From: Rodentibacter caecimuris
GTDB taxonomy: Bacteria > Pseudomonadota > Gammaproteobacteria > Enterobacterales > Pasteurellaceae
Assembly: GCF_001019715.1 (NCBI RefSeq)
Contig: NZ_BBXJ01000001.1
Coordinates: forward strand, 2,480,001 to 2,544,000
Direction: 5' to 3'
Length of the DNA stretch: 64,000 bases
A program made the position numbers and the translations under genes. Each line of letters starts with the position of its first letter. The stretch's first letter is position 1. This document shows positions 41,202 to 51,888 of this stretch, piece by piece. The notes beneath the pieces were generated by a model. The model was not told where the DNA came from and ran no database searches. It saw only the letters and a program-made list of their open reading frames with translations.

Positions 41202-42080
41202 CTATTCCAACATTGCCCAAAAGGCACGAATTAAGGGATGGGCTAAATTCCTTTTTTGTGTACAAATCCCTAATTCAAAAGGCTCAACGGGTACATCTAA
41301 ATTTAAACGGAAAATTTGATCGCGCATTGGGCTGTTATTAATCACTTCGTCAGGTAACATCGCCAACCCAAATCCCAAACCAACCATTGGCACAATTCCC
41401 TCATGCCCAGCCACCGTGGCATAAATTTTCGGATGTTTAATATGTTTTTCGCGCAACCATTGTTCAATTCGTTGCCTTGCGTGACCTTCCACAGGAAAAA
41501 TAAAAGGTATTTGCTGCCAGTTAATCGGCTTCTCTTGCAATAATTGCGTTGCCAAACAGGCGATACGCGGTGCAATAAGCGAAAGATGAATATCGTCAAT
41601 TTTATGAAATACCATGCTTGCAGGCAGATTATTGGGTTTCCCTGCAAGAGCAAGATCGGCTTGCTGAGTTTGAATGAATTCCAAAGCGAGTGCAGGATCA
41701 CCGGTAGTGAGCTGAATTTCTACTTTTGGATAACGTTGGCGAAATTGTTTTAGCACCTGTGGCAAATGACTATAAGATGCCGTTACGGAACAAAACAGTT
41801 TGAGTTCACCGCTCAGTTCGTCCGACTCGTCATTGAGTTGCTGTTTTAATTGTTGCCAATTTTGCCATTCCGTCTTAGCAAATTGGAGAAACCTCTCGCC
41901 ATATTCTGTGAGATTGACTTGGCGGTTATCACGAATGAAAAGGGTTTTCCCAAGCTCTTCTTCCATACGTTGAATTTGGCGTGAAAGGGTGGAGGGGGAC
42001 ATGTGGTTTTGGGTGGCGGTTTTGGCGAAGTTTTTTGTTTCCGCTAGTTTGATGAATACGTTGAGATCGTTAAATTCCAT
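41202..42080 (-). CDS. ilvY: IlvY, LysR-type activator of ilvC
   Basis: 292 residues. The N-terminal winged helix (MEFNDLNVFIKLAETKNFAK, with SPSTLSRQIQRMEEELG as recognition helix) is followed by a LysR substrate-binding domain. In E. coli IlvY senses acetolactate or acetohydroxybutyrate and activates the divergent ilvC. Here ilvC lies 706 bases away instead of directly adjacent, because a 498-bp repeat element separates the two genes. Confidence 0.92.
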   Translation of the reverse strand: MEFNDLNVFIKLAETKNFAKTATQNHMSPSTLSRQIQRMEEELGKTLFIRDNRQVNLTEYGERFLQFAKTEWQNWQQLKQQLNDESDELSGELKLFCSVTASYSHLPQVLKQFRQRYPKVEIQLTTGDPALALEFIQTQQADLALAGKPNNLPASMVFHKIDDIHLSLIAPRIACLATQLLQEKPINWQQIPFIFPVEGHARQRIEQWLREKHIKHPKIYATVAGHEGIVPMVGLGFGLAMLPDEVINNSPMRDQIFRLNLDVPVEPFELGICTQKRNLAHPLIRAFWAMLE

Positions 42081-42118
42081 TATTTTTTCTCTTAATTTTT
42101 TTATAAATTAATATTGGG

Positions 42119-42616
42119 TTTCGCCGATGGCGACCTACTTTCTTTTGCTTGCCCAAAAGAAAGTAGGCAAAGAAAAATGCCCCTGCTTTTCCTTATTTCC
42201 TTTGTTACATTGAATTTGCTTGACGAAAATTTTCTAAACTCGCAACTACGTTGCTCAAACAGACGAAAATTTCCTATAAATTCAACTCCACAAAGGCGGA
42301 AAGAAGGGAACCTGACTTGTTATTTCTATGAACCCCAAAAGTGCGGTTAAAATTCGCTATGTTTTTTGTAGAGTAAAATAATTTTAAAATCAACCGCACT
42401 TTTACATTAAATGCTCTGATAGATTCGGGGCCCCATATAAATCGCCTTTGCGACTTGGCATTTTTAGCTAAATTTGTACTGTTTGAGCGTAGCGAGTTTA
42501 CAAATTTAGCGTTAAAAAAATGACAACAAAGCAAAGATCAGCGATTTAACTGGGCGTGTTTTCTTTGCCTACTTTCTTTTGGGCAAGCAAAAGAAAGTAG
42601 GTCGCCATCGGCGAAA
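42119..42616. mobile_element. 498-bp inverted-repeat element between ilvY and ilvC (MITE-like)
   Basis: Perfect 58-base terminal inverted repeats lie at 42119-42176 and 42559-42616. Each arm itself folds: TCGCC-GAT-GGCGA at the tip and a 13-bp hairpin (CTACTTTCTTTTG / CAAAAGAAAGTAG around CTTGCC). The 382-base interior has no gene. It holds an inverted uptake-signal pair (42339-42347 and 42393-42401), a perfect 11-bp stem (42468-42478 with 42499-42509) and a GGGGCCCC palindrome (42427-42434). I recall similar boxes between genes in other Pasteurellaceae, so I read it as a non-autonomous dispersed element. No flanking target duplication is obvious. Confidence 0.75.
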
Positions 42617-42686
42617 TACGATATTAAGTTAAACAAAAAAACATTATTATTGCAAAAACCACAACATCACATTCCCATAATATCAC

Positions 42687-42714
42687 TTTACGCAACCACC
42701 AAAAACCTTATAAT
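42687..42714 (+). promoter_or_regulatory. Candidate ilvC promoter
   Basis: TTTACG (42687-42692) and a perfect TATAAT (42709-42714) are 16 bases apart. TTGCAA-like half sites around 42650 and 42690 could be IlvY operator sequence, but I cannot define them. The remaining DNA from 42617 to 42786 is AT-rich leader. Confidence 0.55.
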
Positions 42715-42786
42715 CCCACTCACAACAAAATAATATGCAAACACAACATCATACAATCACCACCCTTACAAAATTAAGGAAAATAT

Positions 42787-44265
42787 ATGGCTAACTATTT
42801 CAACACATTGAATTTACGTCAAAAATTAGACCAGTTAGGTCGTTGTCGCTTTATGAATCGCGAAGAATTTGCCGATGAAGCAAATTTTCTAAAAGGTAAA
42901 AAAATTGTCATCGTAGGCTGTGGTGCGCAAGGTTTAAACCAAGGTTTAAATATGCGTGATTCCGGTTTAGATGTCAGCTATGCGTTACGCCCTGAAGCCA
43001 TTGCAGAAAAACGAGCTTCATTTCAACGTGCAACGGAAAACGGTTTCAAAGTAGGCACTTACCAAGAATTAATTCCAACCGCAGATTTAGTGGTGAACCT
43101 CACACCGGATAAACAACACTCAAAAGTGGTGGCTGATGTGATGCCATTAATGAAACAAGGTGCGGCATTCGGCTATTCTCACGGTTTTAACATTGTTGAA
43201 CAAGGCGAGCAAATTCGCTCTGATTTAACTGTTGTCATGGTCGCGCCAAAATGTCCGGGTACGGAAGTGCGTGAAGAATACAAACGTGGTTTCGGCGTAC
43301 CGACATTAATCGCCGTTCACCCTGAAAATGACCCGAAAGGTGAAGGTATGGCAATTGCCAAAGCATGGGCAGCGGCAACCGGTGGCCATCGTGCGGGTGT
43401 GTTAGAGTCTTCATTCGTAGCAGAAGTGAAATCCGATTTAATGGGCGAGCAAACCATTCTCTGTGGTATGTTGCAAGCAGGTTCTATCGTGTGCTACGAC
43501 AAATTAGTCGCTGACGGCAAAGATCCTGCCTATGCCGGAAAATTAATCCAATACGGTTGGGAAACCATCACCGAAGCCTTAAAACAAGGCGGTATCACAT
43601 TAATGATGGATCGCTTATCCAATAGTGCAAAATTACGTGCATTCGAGCTTTCCGAACAAATTAAAGAAAAACTCGGTTTCTTATACTACAAACATATGGA
43701 TGACATCATCAGCGGTCACTTCTCTGAAACCATGATGGCAGACTGGGCAACCGGCGATAAAGATTTATTCGCATGGCGTGAAGCCACCGCCAAAACTGCC
43801 TTTGAGAATGCCCCAAAATATGATGGCAAAATCAGCGAGCAAGAATATTTTGATAACGGTGTATTAATGATCGCAATGGTAAAAGCCGGTGTTGAACTTG
43901 CCTTTGACGCCATGGTAGAAAGTGGTATTTATGAAGAATCCGCCTACTACGAATCACTTCACGAATTACCATTAATTGCGAACACGATCGCACGTAAACG
44001 TTTATATGAAATGAACGTGGTGATTTCTGACACGGCAGAATACGGTAACTATTTATTCTCTAACATAGCGACCCCAATTCTTGCCAAAGAAATTATCCCA
44101 ACCCTGCAAAAAGGTGACTTAGGCGAACCAACTCCAACCGTTGAAATCGACAATATCACCTTACGCGATGTGAATGAGGCTATCCGTAACCATCCGGTTG
44201 AATTGATCGGTCAAGAGTTACGTGGTTATATGACGGATATGAAACGTATCGCAGTTGCGGGTTAA
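42787..44265 (+). CDS. ilvC: Ketol-acid reductoisomerase, class II
   Basis: 492 residues, the long class II form. It converts acetolactate or acetohydroxybutyrate to dihydroxy acids in valine, leucine and isoleucine synthesis, using NADPH and Mg2+. The Rossmann motif is [16 protein letters not shown] (about 40-55). [20 protein letters not shown] and the duplicated knotted C-terminal domain are typical. The Shine-Dalgarno TAAGGAAA precedes the ATG. A terminator follows, so it is monocistronic. Confidence 0.97.
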   Translation: MANYFNTLNLRQKLDQLGRCRFMNREEFADEANFLKGKKIVIVGCGAQGLNQGLNMRDSGLDVSYALRPEAIAEKRASFQRATENGFKVGTYQELIPTADLVVNLTPDKQHSKVVADVMPLMKQGAAFGYSHGFNIVEQGEQIRSDLTVVMVAPKCPGTEVREEYKRGFGVPTLIAVHPENDPKGEGMAIAKAWAAATGGHRAGVLESSFVAEVKSDLMGEQTILCGMLQAGSIVCYDKLVADGKDPAYAGKLIQYGWETITEALKQGGITLMMDRLSNSAKLRAFELSEQIKEKLGFLYYKHMDDIISGHFSETMMADWATGDKDLFAWREATAKTAFENAPKYDGKISEQEYFDNGVLMIAMVKAGVELAFDAMVESGIYEESAYYESLHELPLIANTIARKRLYEMNVVISDTAEYGNYLFSNIATPILAKEIIPTLQKGDLGEPTPTVEIDNITLRDVNEAIRNHPVELIGQELRGYMTDMKRIAVAG

Positions 44266-44286
44266 TAATTAAACAGATAAAATTTA

Positions 44287-44317
44287 AGTCGATTTAGTAT
44301 GAAATCGGCTTTTTTTA
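44287..44317 (+). terminator. ilvC intrinsic terminator
   Basis: A 9-base stem (AGTCGATTT / AAATCGGCT, one G-T pair) with a six-base loop and a run of seven to eight Ts. It ends just before the Shine-Dalgarno of the next autotransporter gene, so that gene's promoter must be within or upstream of it or depend on readthrough. Confidence 0.85.
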
Positions 44318-44336
44318 TATTTAGAGGGAACCAAAA

Positions 44337-46712
44337 ATGAAAAACAATAAGAAAAATGACCGCACTTTTAAACTGAGTTTAGTAGCCATGGCGTTAAGTA
44401 TGACGAATTTGGCATGGGCTGGTGAGGTGGCTTGTAATAATAGTCGTGTTGAGATTATCGGACAAAATGGAGCTATGCTAAATAACTGTGTAATCGATCA
44501 ACCCGCTAAATACGGGAAAATCCACATCGAAAATAGCCCAAATACGGTTGTCAATAATACCCAAATTTCTGTTCCAAATGATATATTTTCAGGTATCCAC
44601 ATTATGAATTCTAATGTAGAGCTCAATAATGTAACTTTATCCGCAACGCTTATTGAAGCGAAACAAATAAGCCAAGTCGCAGTTGAAGCAATAAACTCGG
44701 CTGTGAATATTAATGGGGGACACTATAAAACAGAGACCACTCAAGAAACAAGTGAAGCCTTTCGTTTAAATAATTCTACTTTAAATGTAAAAAATGCAAC
44801 CATTTCCCTCAGTGGAGAAGCCGGTAGTGGTTTATCATTAGAAAATAATAGCATTGCCAATTTGGAGAATGTCACAATTACCGCAATCAATGGAGCAGAT
44901 GCAGTATTTTACGATGCAGACAACAATAATACCCGCTCAGGTATTAATATTTCGAATTCCACATTAAAAGCAGATGAAGTTTTATTTGGAATGGTTACAA
45001 GTGCCGATCAAAATACTGAAGGTCGATTCCGGGTGAATATTAATAATTCAATATTCGATGCACCTAGAATTATTAGAGCAGAAACCGATATTGTGGATGG
45101 TTTTTCTATCACTGAAAATATTACGTTCACAGCCAGTAATAGTAAATTAACCGGTTTAATGAATGTTGAGGATAATAAAAGTAAGCTCGACGTAACGTTA
45201 ACGAATTCCACTTGGACAATTAAACCATATTTTTATGAAGATGAAGAAGAGGAAAGTGAATTACATTCTGCCAGCGTGACAAATCTTGCACTTAACAATA
45301 GCGTGATAAATTTGGAACAAACCGATGATTTCCAAACCCTCACCATCAAAGGTAACCTCACAGGTTCAGGCATATTTAATCTCAATACCAATATCGCAGA
45401 AAACAAAGGTGATAAAATTATTATTGAAGGGACTGCGGAGGGCAATCACAAACTAGGGGTGAAAGATCACGGTGTAGCAGCCGCAAATAAAAAATTGACT
45501 CTCGTTGAAACAAACGGCGGGAACGCAAAATTTAACTTAACTACTCCAAATAACCGAGTGGATTTAGGTGCATATCAGTATTTCCTAACCAAAGAAGGAA
45601 ATAACTGGGTCTTGGCGAATTCACAAAGTGTGATCACGCCACCAACAACACCTAATGTACAACCGGAAACACCAAGTACGCCGACAACGCCGGAAAATCC
45701 TAATATACAACCAGAAATACCAAGCACACCAACAGCTTCAACAAATCCGAACGTGCAGCCGGAAACGCCAGGCATACCAAATCCATCGGTCGTACTGCCG
45801 GTCAAGCCAATTCAACCAAGCAATCCGACATTGCCAAGTTCACCATTACTTAGCAATTTAGCCAATGCGCAAGTCTCGCTCCGTCAAGCCCAATTATTGC
45901 TGGTAGAAAGCGAACTCAGCGGTATTCATCAACGTTTAGGCGATATGAAAAACGGCGAAAAAGGCAATGTGTGGGTGCGTAATGTGAATTCTCGTAAAAA
46001 ATTGACCGCACTTTCTACTGGTGATAGCCAAACTTCAGGCTTTAAGCAAAATGTTCATAGCTTACAATTAGGAGCGGATGTTGCCGTGAAGGATAATTTC
46101 CGTCTGGGCGGGTTTATTGGTCGCAGCCAAGCCGATGTTGATTTCAACGGTAATTACGGTGATGGCAAAGTACGCAGCAACAGCGTGGGCTTATACGCTA
46201 CTTACCTCGCCGATAACGGTATTTACATGGATAACATTGTGAAATATAGCCGTTTGAAAGCTCAATCCGATCACACGGAAAAACGCCATTACAACGCTTA
46301 CACAGTATCAAGCGAGCTCGGTAAACAATTCAAATTGAGTGGTGATTGGATAATTACACCACAAGCGCAATTAGCTTGGACGCACATTCAAGGTAAAGAG
46401 AATGAAGATAGCCTTTCTTCCATTTACTCTCGTGTCGGCTTGCGTGTGGCGAAAAATTTTGCTCTAGCCAACGGTTGGAACTTGCAACCTTATGCGGAAA
46501 TTAATGCTATTACAAGTCGCAATAATAGTAGCAAAGTTCATTATGCAAACGCTGCGCTTAATGTTGAAGATAGCCGCAGACGTTTTGAAAGTATTCTGGG
46601 CGTGAATGCAGGGATAACCGACCATCGCATCGGTTTAGAAATTAGCCGAGCTGACGGAAAACGTTACGATAAACCTTATCAAATTCAAGCAGTATATCGC
46701 TATCAATGGTAA
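44337..46712 (+). CDS. Pertactin-like classical autotransporter (type Va)
   Basis: 791 residues. A signal peptide (LSLVAMALSMTNLAWA-G, cut near 29) is followed by a beta-helical passenger rich in Asn-Ser-Thr turns (NISNSTLKADE, NNSTLNVKNATISLSG). Three 16-residue Pro-rich repeats of the type PNVQPETPSTPT lie near 439-486, then a linker helix (LANAQVSLRQAQLLLVESELSGIHQRL) and a C-terminal 12-strand barrel ending YRYQW. The layout matches pertactin-type adhesins. No serine protease motif was seen. Many N-X-S/T sequons occur. An uptake signal sits within the first codons (44359-44367) and another in the barrel (46005-46013). Confidence 0.9.
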   Translation: MKNNKKNDRTFKLSLVAMALSMTNLAWAGEVACNNSRVEIIGQNGAMLNNCVIDQPAKYGKIHIENSPNTVVNNTQISVPNDIFSGIHIMNSNVELNNVTLSATLIEAKQISQVAVEAINSAVNINGGHYKTETTQETSEAFRLNNSTLNVKNATISLSGEAGSGLSLENNSIANLENVTITAINGADAVFYDADNNNTRSGINISNSTLKADEVLFGMVTSADQNTEGRFRVNINNSIFDAPRIIRAETDIVDGFSITENITFTASNSKLTGLMNVEDNKSKLDVTLTNSTWTIKPYFYEDEEEESELHSASVTNLALNNSVINLEQTDDFQTLTIKGNLTGSGIFNLNTNIAENKGDKIIIEGTAEGNHKLGVKDHGVAAANKKLTLVETNGGNAKFNLTTPNNRVDLGAYQYFLTKEGNNWVLANSQSVITPPTTPNVQPETPSTPTTPENPNIQPEIPSTPTASTNPNVQPETPGIPNPSVVLPVKPIQPSNPTLPSSPLLSNLANAQVSLRQAQLLLVESELSGIHQRLGDMKNGEKGNVWVRNVNSRKKLTALSTGDSQTSGFKQNVHSLQLGADVAVKDNFRLGGFIGRSQADVDFNGNYGDGKVRSNSVGLYATYLADNGIYMDNIVKYSRLKAQSDHTEKRHYNAYTVSSELGKQFKLSGDWIITPQAQLAWTHIQGKENEDSLSSIYSRVGLRVAKNFALANGWNLQPYAEINAITSRNNSSKVHYANAALNVEDSRRRFESILGVNAGITDHRIGLEISRADGKRYDKPYQIQAVYRYQW
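45651..45794 (+). repeat. Three tandem 48-bp repeats encoding a Pro-rich spacer
   Basis: Units begin at 45651, 45699 and 45747, exactly 48 bases apart, each coding PN(V/I)QPE(T/I)P plus eight residues. They form the hinge between passenger and barrel. In-frame unit loss or gain would change spacer length without breaking the frame. Confidence 0.8.
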
Positions 46713-46730
46713 TTATCCTCTATAAGACGT

Positions 46731-46762
46731 AAAAAGAGCGGTCATTTTGACCGCTCTTTTTT
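46731..46762 (+). terminator. Terminator after the pertactin-like gene
   Basis: AAAAAGAGCGGTCA (46731-46744) pairs perfectly with TGACCGCTCTTTTT (46748-46761) around a TTT loop. The arms resemble the uptake signal but read AAGAGCGGT, one base off the core. Confidence 0.9.
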
Positions 46763-46770
46763 AATCTTTT

Positions 46771-46875
46771 GGTATTATGTAGCAAATGCACAATTTAAAG
46801 AAAATGTAGGGACGCCAGCATATCGTCCCTACCTATGAAATAAAATTTAAGTTTGTGCAACCGCTACATAATACC
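46771..46875. mobile_element. 105-bp palindromic extragenic element
   Basis: Perfect 13-base terminal inverted repeats GGTATTATGTAGC / GCTACATAATACC bound a near-complete palindrome. Inner matching blocks are GCACAA/TTGTGC, AAATTTAA-like stretches and TAGGGACG/CGTCCCTA at the centre. It has no coding capacity. It looks like a MITE or a REP-type element. The rest of the 46763-47152 gap holds the CRP site and tnaA promoter. Confidence 0.75.
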
Positions 46876-47029
46876 GTAATCCTTCCGATTCAAATGTTAT
46901 CTCTTACCCCTGCTTTACCAATTCGAGATAGTAAGTCGTTAAAAAACGAGTAAAGCATTCCAACTCAAACTCACTAAAAAATTGTCATTTATACTATTCT
47001 TTTGCTATTTTTGATAAATTTTTATTATT

Positions 47030-47045
47030 TGAGACAGAGATCACA
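47030..47045 (+). promoter_or_regulatory. CRP-cAMP binding site upstream of tnaA
   Basis: TGAGA-CAGAGA-TCACA matches the CRP consensus (TGTGA-N6-TCACA) at nine of ten positions. A -10-like TAATAT follows at 47067-47072. The site centre at 47037.5 would then be near -41.5, the class II position. Catabolite control of tnaA is well known in E. coli. Confidence 0.75.
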
Positions 47046-47113
47046 GTTTATATAAAAATTTTTTATTAATATAGCCACAACTCGATGATGGATGTTGATG
47101 GACGAGTTATTAA

Positions 47114-48529
<1,416 letters not shown>

Positions 48530-48537
48530 GTGTAATG

Positions 48538-48568
48538 CTCCTACTTCAGCAATGGAGTAGGCGCCTTT
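48538..48568 (+). terminator. Hairpin between tnaA and the permease gene (partial terminator)
   Basis: CTCCTACTTC and GGAGTAGGCG pair with one mismatch around AGCAAT, followed by a short T run. It begins eight bases after the tnaA stop. It could reduce readthrough into the permease gene or protect the tnaA mRNA end. Confidence 0.5.
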
Positions 48569-48643
48569 TATGTCCGAACTTAAAGCGAAAACATTCTAAT
48601 GACATTGTTTTTTTGATGTGTTGTCAAATAAGGACGTGACTCG

Positions 48644-48666
48644 CCTTTCTATAAAAATAAGAAAGG
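48644..48666 (+). promoter_or_regulatory. Hairpin masking the permease ribosome-binding site
   Basis: CCTTTCT (48644-48650) is complementary to AGAAAGG (48660-48666), which includes most of the Shine-Dalgarno AAAGGAG of the gene at 48676. If it forms, permease translation would be damped. Confidence 0.4.
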
Positions 48667-48675
48667 AGAAAACTC

Positions 48676-49890
48676 ATGAACAAAACACTGGGCAGTACAC
48701 TCATTACTTCCGGAACTATGATTGGCGCGGGAATGCTTGCTATGCCACTCACTTCCGCAGGAATGGGATTAACCTTTACAATTATTTTACTTGGCATTTT
48801 ATGGGTATTACTGACATATAGTGCATTGCTTTTTGTCGAGGTATATCAAACGGCTGAATATGATGCCGGAATAGGCACATTAGCTTCACAATATTTTGGG
48901 AAATTGGGAAGAATCGTTGCAACAAGCGTATTAATGATCTTTTTATATGCTTTATTGTCCGCTTACATTACGGGGGGAGGCGCAATTCTTTCCTCAACAT
49001 TGCCTGATTTTGCAATGCCTAATCTGAAAATGAAAGTCGCTATCCTACTATTCACTATATTTTTTGGAATTTTTATCATTATTGGTACACAAATTGTCGA
49101 TATATTAAATCGAATTTTGTTTGTGTTTATGCTTCTAGCATTACTCATTGTTTTAGGCTTAATGATTCCGGAAATTAAATTAGACAACCTTATGGCGATG
49201 CCAATAGATAGCACGTTGCTCATTTCAGCAAGTCCGGTTTTCTTCACTGCATTTGGTTTTCATGGTTCAATTCCATGTCTTAATAAATACCTTGAAGGAG
49301 ACGTAAGAGCGCTCAGAATTTCGATTATTTTGGGTTCTGCGATGACCTTAATTGGCTATATTTTATGGCAATGTTCAACTCACGGCGTATTAAGTCAAAC
49401 AAAATTCCTTGAAATACTACATCAAGATCCGACACTAAACGGGCTCATTGAAGCGGTTAGAATAATCACCGGAAGCAGCATTATTGCAGGCATAGTAAAA
49501 ATCTTCTCAGCACTTGCCCTGATAACCTCTTTCTTAGGTGTCGCACTAGGTTTACTCGAATGTATTGAGGATCTACTCAAACGTGCCTGTAATATTTCAA
49601 CGAATCGATTATGCCTAGGATTTTTAACTTTTCTTCCTCCTCTCCTATTCGCATTCTTCTATCCCGAAGGTTTTATTTTAGCACTGGGTTACGCAGGACA
49701 AATGTTTGCATTCTATGCGGTTGTATTACCGGCAGCATTAGTATGGAAAGCACGGAAACTGTATCCTAATCTTCCCTATCGGGTTATTGGCGGTAAGGGT
49801 ATTCTAATAGCGATTTCTATTTTAGGTATGATCATTGTCAATATTCCTTTCCTCATAAAATTAGGATTTTTACCGGCAGTTGTTGGCTAA
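48676..49890 (+). CDS. tnaB: Tryptophan permease, hydroxy/aromatic amino acid permease family
   Basis: 404 residues with eleven predicted transmembrane helices. The N-terminal signature LGSTLITSGTMIGAGMLAMP binds the carboxylate end of the substrate in this family, and FTAFGFHGSIPCLNKYL is typical of Mtr/TnaB. Tandem placement behind tnaA argues that it is the low-affinity tryptophan importer serving indole production. Mtr is an alternative name, since the two paralogues cannot be told apart without alignment. It ends at a strong terminator facing the YheO-like regulator gene. Confidence 0.9.
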   Translation: MNKTLGSTLITSGTMIGAGMLAMPLTSAGMGLTFTIILLGILWVLLTYSALLFVEVYQTAEYDAGIGTLASQYFGKLGRIVATSVLMIFLYALLSAYITGGGAILSSTLPDFAMPNLKMKVAILLFTIFFGIFIIIGTQIVDILNRILFVFMLLALLIVLGLMIPEIKLDNLMAMPIDSTLLISASPVFFTAFGFHGSIPCLNKYLEGDVRALRISIILGSAMTLIGYILWQCSTHGVLSQTKFLEILHQDPTLNGLIEAVRIITGSSIIAGIVKIFSALALITSFLGVALGLLECIEDLLKRACNISTNRLCLGFLTFLPPLLFAFFYPEGFILALGYAGQMFAFYAVVLPAALVWKARKLYPNLPYRVIGGKGILIAISILGMIIVNIPFLIKLGFLPAVVG

Positions 49891-49897
49891 CAAAAAA

Positions 49898-49924
49898 ATT
49901 GACATTCTTACTTAGAATGTCAAT
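49898..49924. terminator. Terminator between the permease and the YheO-like gene
   Basis: TTGACATTCT (49899-49908) and AGAATGTCAA (49914-49923) form a perfect stem with one further A-T pair, loop TACTT. T-rich sequence follows on the plus strand and the preceding A run serves the minus strand, so it suits both convergent genes. Confidence 0.85.
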
Positions 49925-49931
49925 GTTCTTC

Positions 49932-50609
49932 TTATTTTTTCTGCTTAATATTTTTTAAATACCGATAAACGCTAGGCTCTGATATTCTCAAATATTTTGC
50001 CACAAAAGGAACCGCACCTTTAATATTAAATATTCCTTTCTCAAATAAAACACGGATAGAATTTTCTTTTTGTCTTAGTGTTAAACTTTTCTCGGAGTCC
50101 AGTAACGTGAGATCTATATATTCAGACAAAATATCTTCGACTGAATTTTCAAGTTTTTCCTGACTAATTATTTCCGATTCTTCCATTTCTGCAAATGCCG
50201 AATCGATACCTAATAAATTAACAAACACCCCTAAATTTTCTAATGAGATTAGTTTGCTCATCGTATCAACAAGCTCGGATGTATCATGATTAATACACAA
50301 TATTCCTTCTAGTTTATCTCCATTTTTTATAAAATAAGTTGAACCTCGAATGAGCTTATCAGAATCCCCCACGGCTTTATAATTAGAAACAAAGTCTTTA
50401 TCTAAATAAACTTTATCCTGTAACATATTTAAGGCAAAAGAACTTAGCGGTGAAGAAAGCGTTCTCCCACTAACGTGATTATTTGCTATCGCTTCCATTG
50501 AAGTTTTATTTTTATCAACAGAATGAAAAACCACCTCATATTTTGGCCCAAGTACATTACCTAAAAAATGGGTTAATCCAATAAAATATTTCTTTTGTAC
50601 ATTATTCAT
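49932..50609 (-). CDS. YheO-like transcriptional regulator (PAS-like domain plus C-terminal HTH)
   Basis: 225 residues. An N-terminal YheO-type PAS domain begins LTHFLGNVLGPKYEVVFHSV and includes VSGRTLSSPLSSF. A C-terminal helix-turn-helix (KGAVPFVAKYLRISEPSVYRYLKNIK) resembles that of DauR/YheO. DauR represses a D-arginine pathway, but ligands of most members are unknown. It converges on the tryptophan permease. Whether it controls tnaA-tnaB is not shown by the sequence. It has its own 88-base upstream gap to the purT terminator. Confidence 0.85.
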   Translation of the reverse strand: MNNVQKKYFIGLTHFLGNVLGPKYEVVFHSVDKNKTSMEAIANNHVSGRTLSSPLSSFALNMLQDKVYLDKDFVSNYKAVGDSDKLIRGSTYFIKNGDKLEGILCINHDTSELVDTMSKLISLENLGVFVNLLGIDSAFAEMEESEIISQEKLENSVEDILSEYIDLTLLDSEKSLTLRQKENSIRVLFEKGIFNIKGAVPFVAKYLRISEPSVYRYLKNIKQKK

Positions 50610-50654
50610 AATATTGTGACTTATCCCCTTTTATTAAATTTGGGTTTATTCTTA

Positions 50655-50682
50655 ATAAAAAGGCATATCCTAAAATATGCCT
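50655..50682 (-). terminator. purT terminator
   Basis: On the minus strand AGGCATAT and ATATGCCT pair around TTTAGG and are followed by TTTTTATT. It begins 16 bases after the purT stop. Confidence 0.8.
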
Positions 50683-50697
50683 AAATAATGAAATAAT

Positions 50698-51879
50698 TTA
50701 CAACTTAACGTCTAATTTTTCATAAGCCCGTTTTACTTTTTCTAATGCTTTTTCTACCGAAATATCACGAGCCAGTACCACGCCCAAGCGGCGATGACCG
50801 TTTACTTCCGGTTTTCCAAACAAACGGATATTGGTGTGCGGTTCGGCAAGCAATTTATCAATGCCACCAAATTGAACATTCTTTGATTGCCCCTCCACCA
50901 CAATAGCTTTAGAAGCCGATGGGCTAATTAAGGTTATTTCGGGAATAGGTAACCCCAAAATGGCACGAGCGTGTAAGGCAAATTCGGATAATTCTTGTGA
51001 AATTAAAGTGACCATACCGGTATCATGCGGGCGTGGTGAAACTTCATTAAAAATCACCTCATCACCACACACAAACATTTCTACTCCGAAAATGCCACGT
51101 CCACCTAATGCGCCGGTGATTTTTTCCGCAATAGCTTGTGCTTTTTGTAAAGCAATCTCTGACATTGCCTGCGGTTGCCAAGATTCGCGATAATCACCGT
51201 CCTCTTGGCGATGTCCGATTGGCGCAAGGAAACTCGTTCCATTAATATGGCGAACGGTTAATAACGTAATTTCGTAATCAAATTTAACAAAACCTTCTAC
51301 AATGACACGTCCTGCTCTGGCACGCCCACCCTCCTGCGCATAGTCCCACGCTTTTTGTAGATCGTCTTTTGATTTCAAAATACTTTGACCATGGCCCGAA
51401 GAAGACATAATCGGTTTCACCACACAAGGAATGCCTATTTTTTCTACCGCACTTTGAAAATCAACAAAATTATCGACAAATTGATAAGGTGAAGTAGGCA
51501 AGCCTAATTCCTCGGAAGCCAAACGGCGAATGCCTTCCCGATTCATGGTGAGCTGCGTAGCTTTTGCCGTTGGAACGACATTAAAACCGGCTTGTTCCAA
51601 TTCCACTAAAGTCGCCGTGGCAATCGCTTCCACTTCCGGCACAATATAATCAGGTTTTTCCTTTTCGACTAAAGCTTTCAGTGCATCACCGTCTAGCATA
51701 GAAATCGTATAAGCACGGTGCGCCACTTGTTGTGCCGGTGCATTTTCGTAACGATCTACCGCGATTACTTCTACACCTAAACGCTGTAATTCAATGACGA
51801 CTTCTTTGCCTAACTCACCGGATCCCAACATCATCACTTTAGTTGCATTCGGGCTTAATGCGGTGCCAAGGGTTGTCAT
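50698..51879 (-). CDS. purT: Formate-dependent phosphoribosylglycinamide formyltransferase
   Basis: 393 residues, ATP-grasp family. It makes formyl-GAR from GAR, formate and ATP in purine synthesis, an alternative to folate-dependent PurN. The N-terminal [20 protein letters not shown] and [14 protein letters not shown] bind GAR. The ATP-grasp loop is [12 protein letters not shown], and metal ligands lie in [27 protein letters not shown]. The gene starts nine bases after the luxS stop, so the two are probably co-transcribed. I saw no PurR box nearby. Confidence 0.96.
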   Translation of the reverse strand: MTTLGTALSPNATKVMMLGSGELGKEVVIELQRLGVEVIAVDRYENAPAQQVAHRAYTISMLDGDALKALVEKEKPDYIVPEVEAIATATLVELEQAGFNVVPTAKATQLTMNREGIRRLASEELGLPTSPYQFVDNFVDFQSAVEKIGIPCVVKPIMSSSGHGQSILKSKDDLQKAWDYAQEGGRARAGRVIVEGFVKFDYEITLLTVRHINGTSFLAPIGHRQEDGDYRESWQPQAMSEIALQKAQAIAEKITGALGGRGIFGVEMFVCGDEVIFNEVSPRPHDTGMVTLISQELSEFALHARAILGLPIPEITLISPSASKAIVVEGQSKNVQFGGIDKLLAEPHTNIRLFGKPEVNGHRRLGVVLARDISVEKALEKVKRAYEKLDVKL

Positions 51880-51888
51880 ATTCTCTCC

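Noticed and set aside
42734-42793. 19-codon frame just before and overlapping the ilvC start, a possible leader peptide
   Set aside because: No Shine-Dalgarno and no attenuator hairpin with a T run before ilvC; IlvY activation is the known control.
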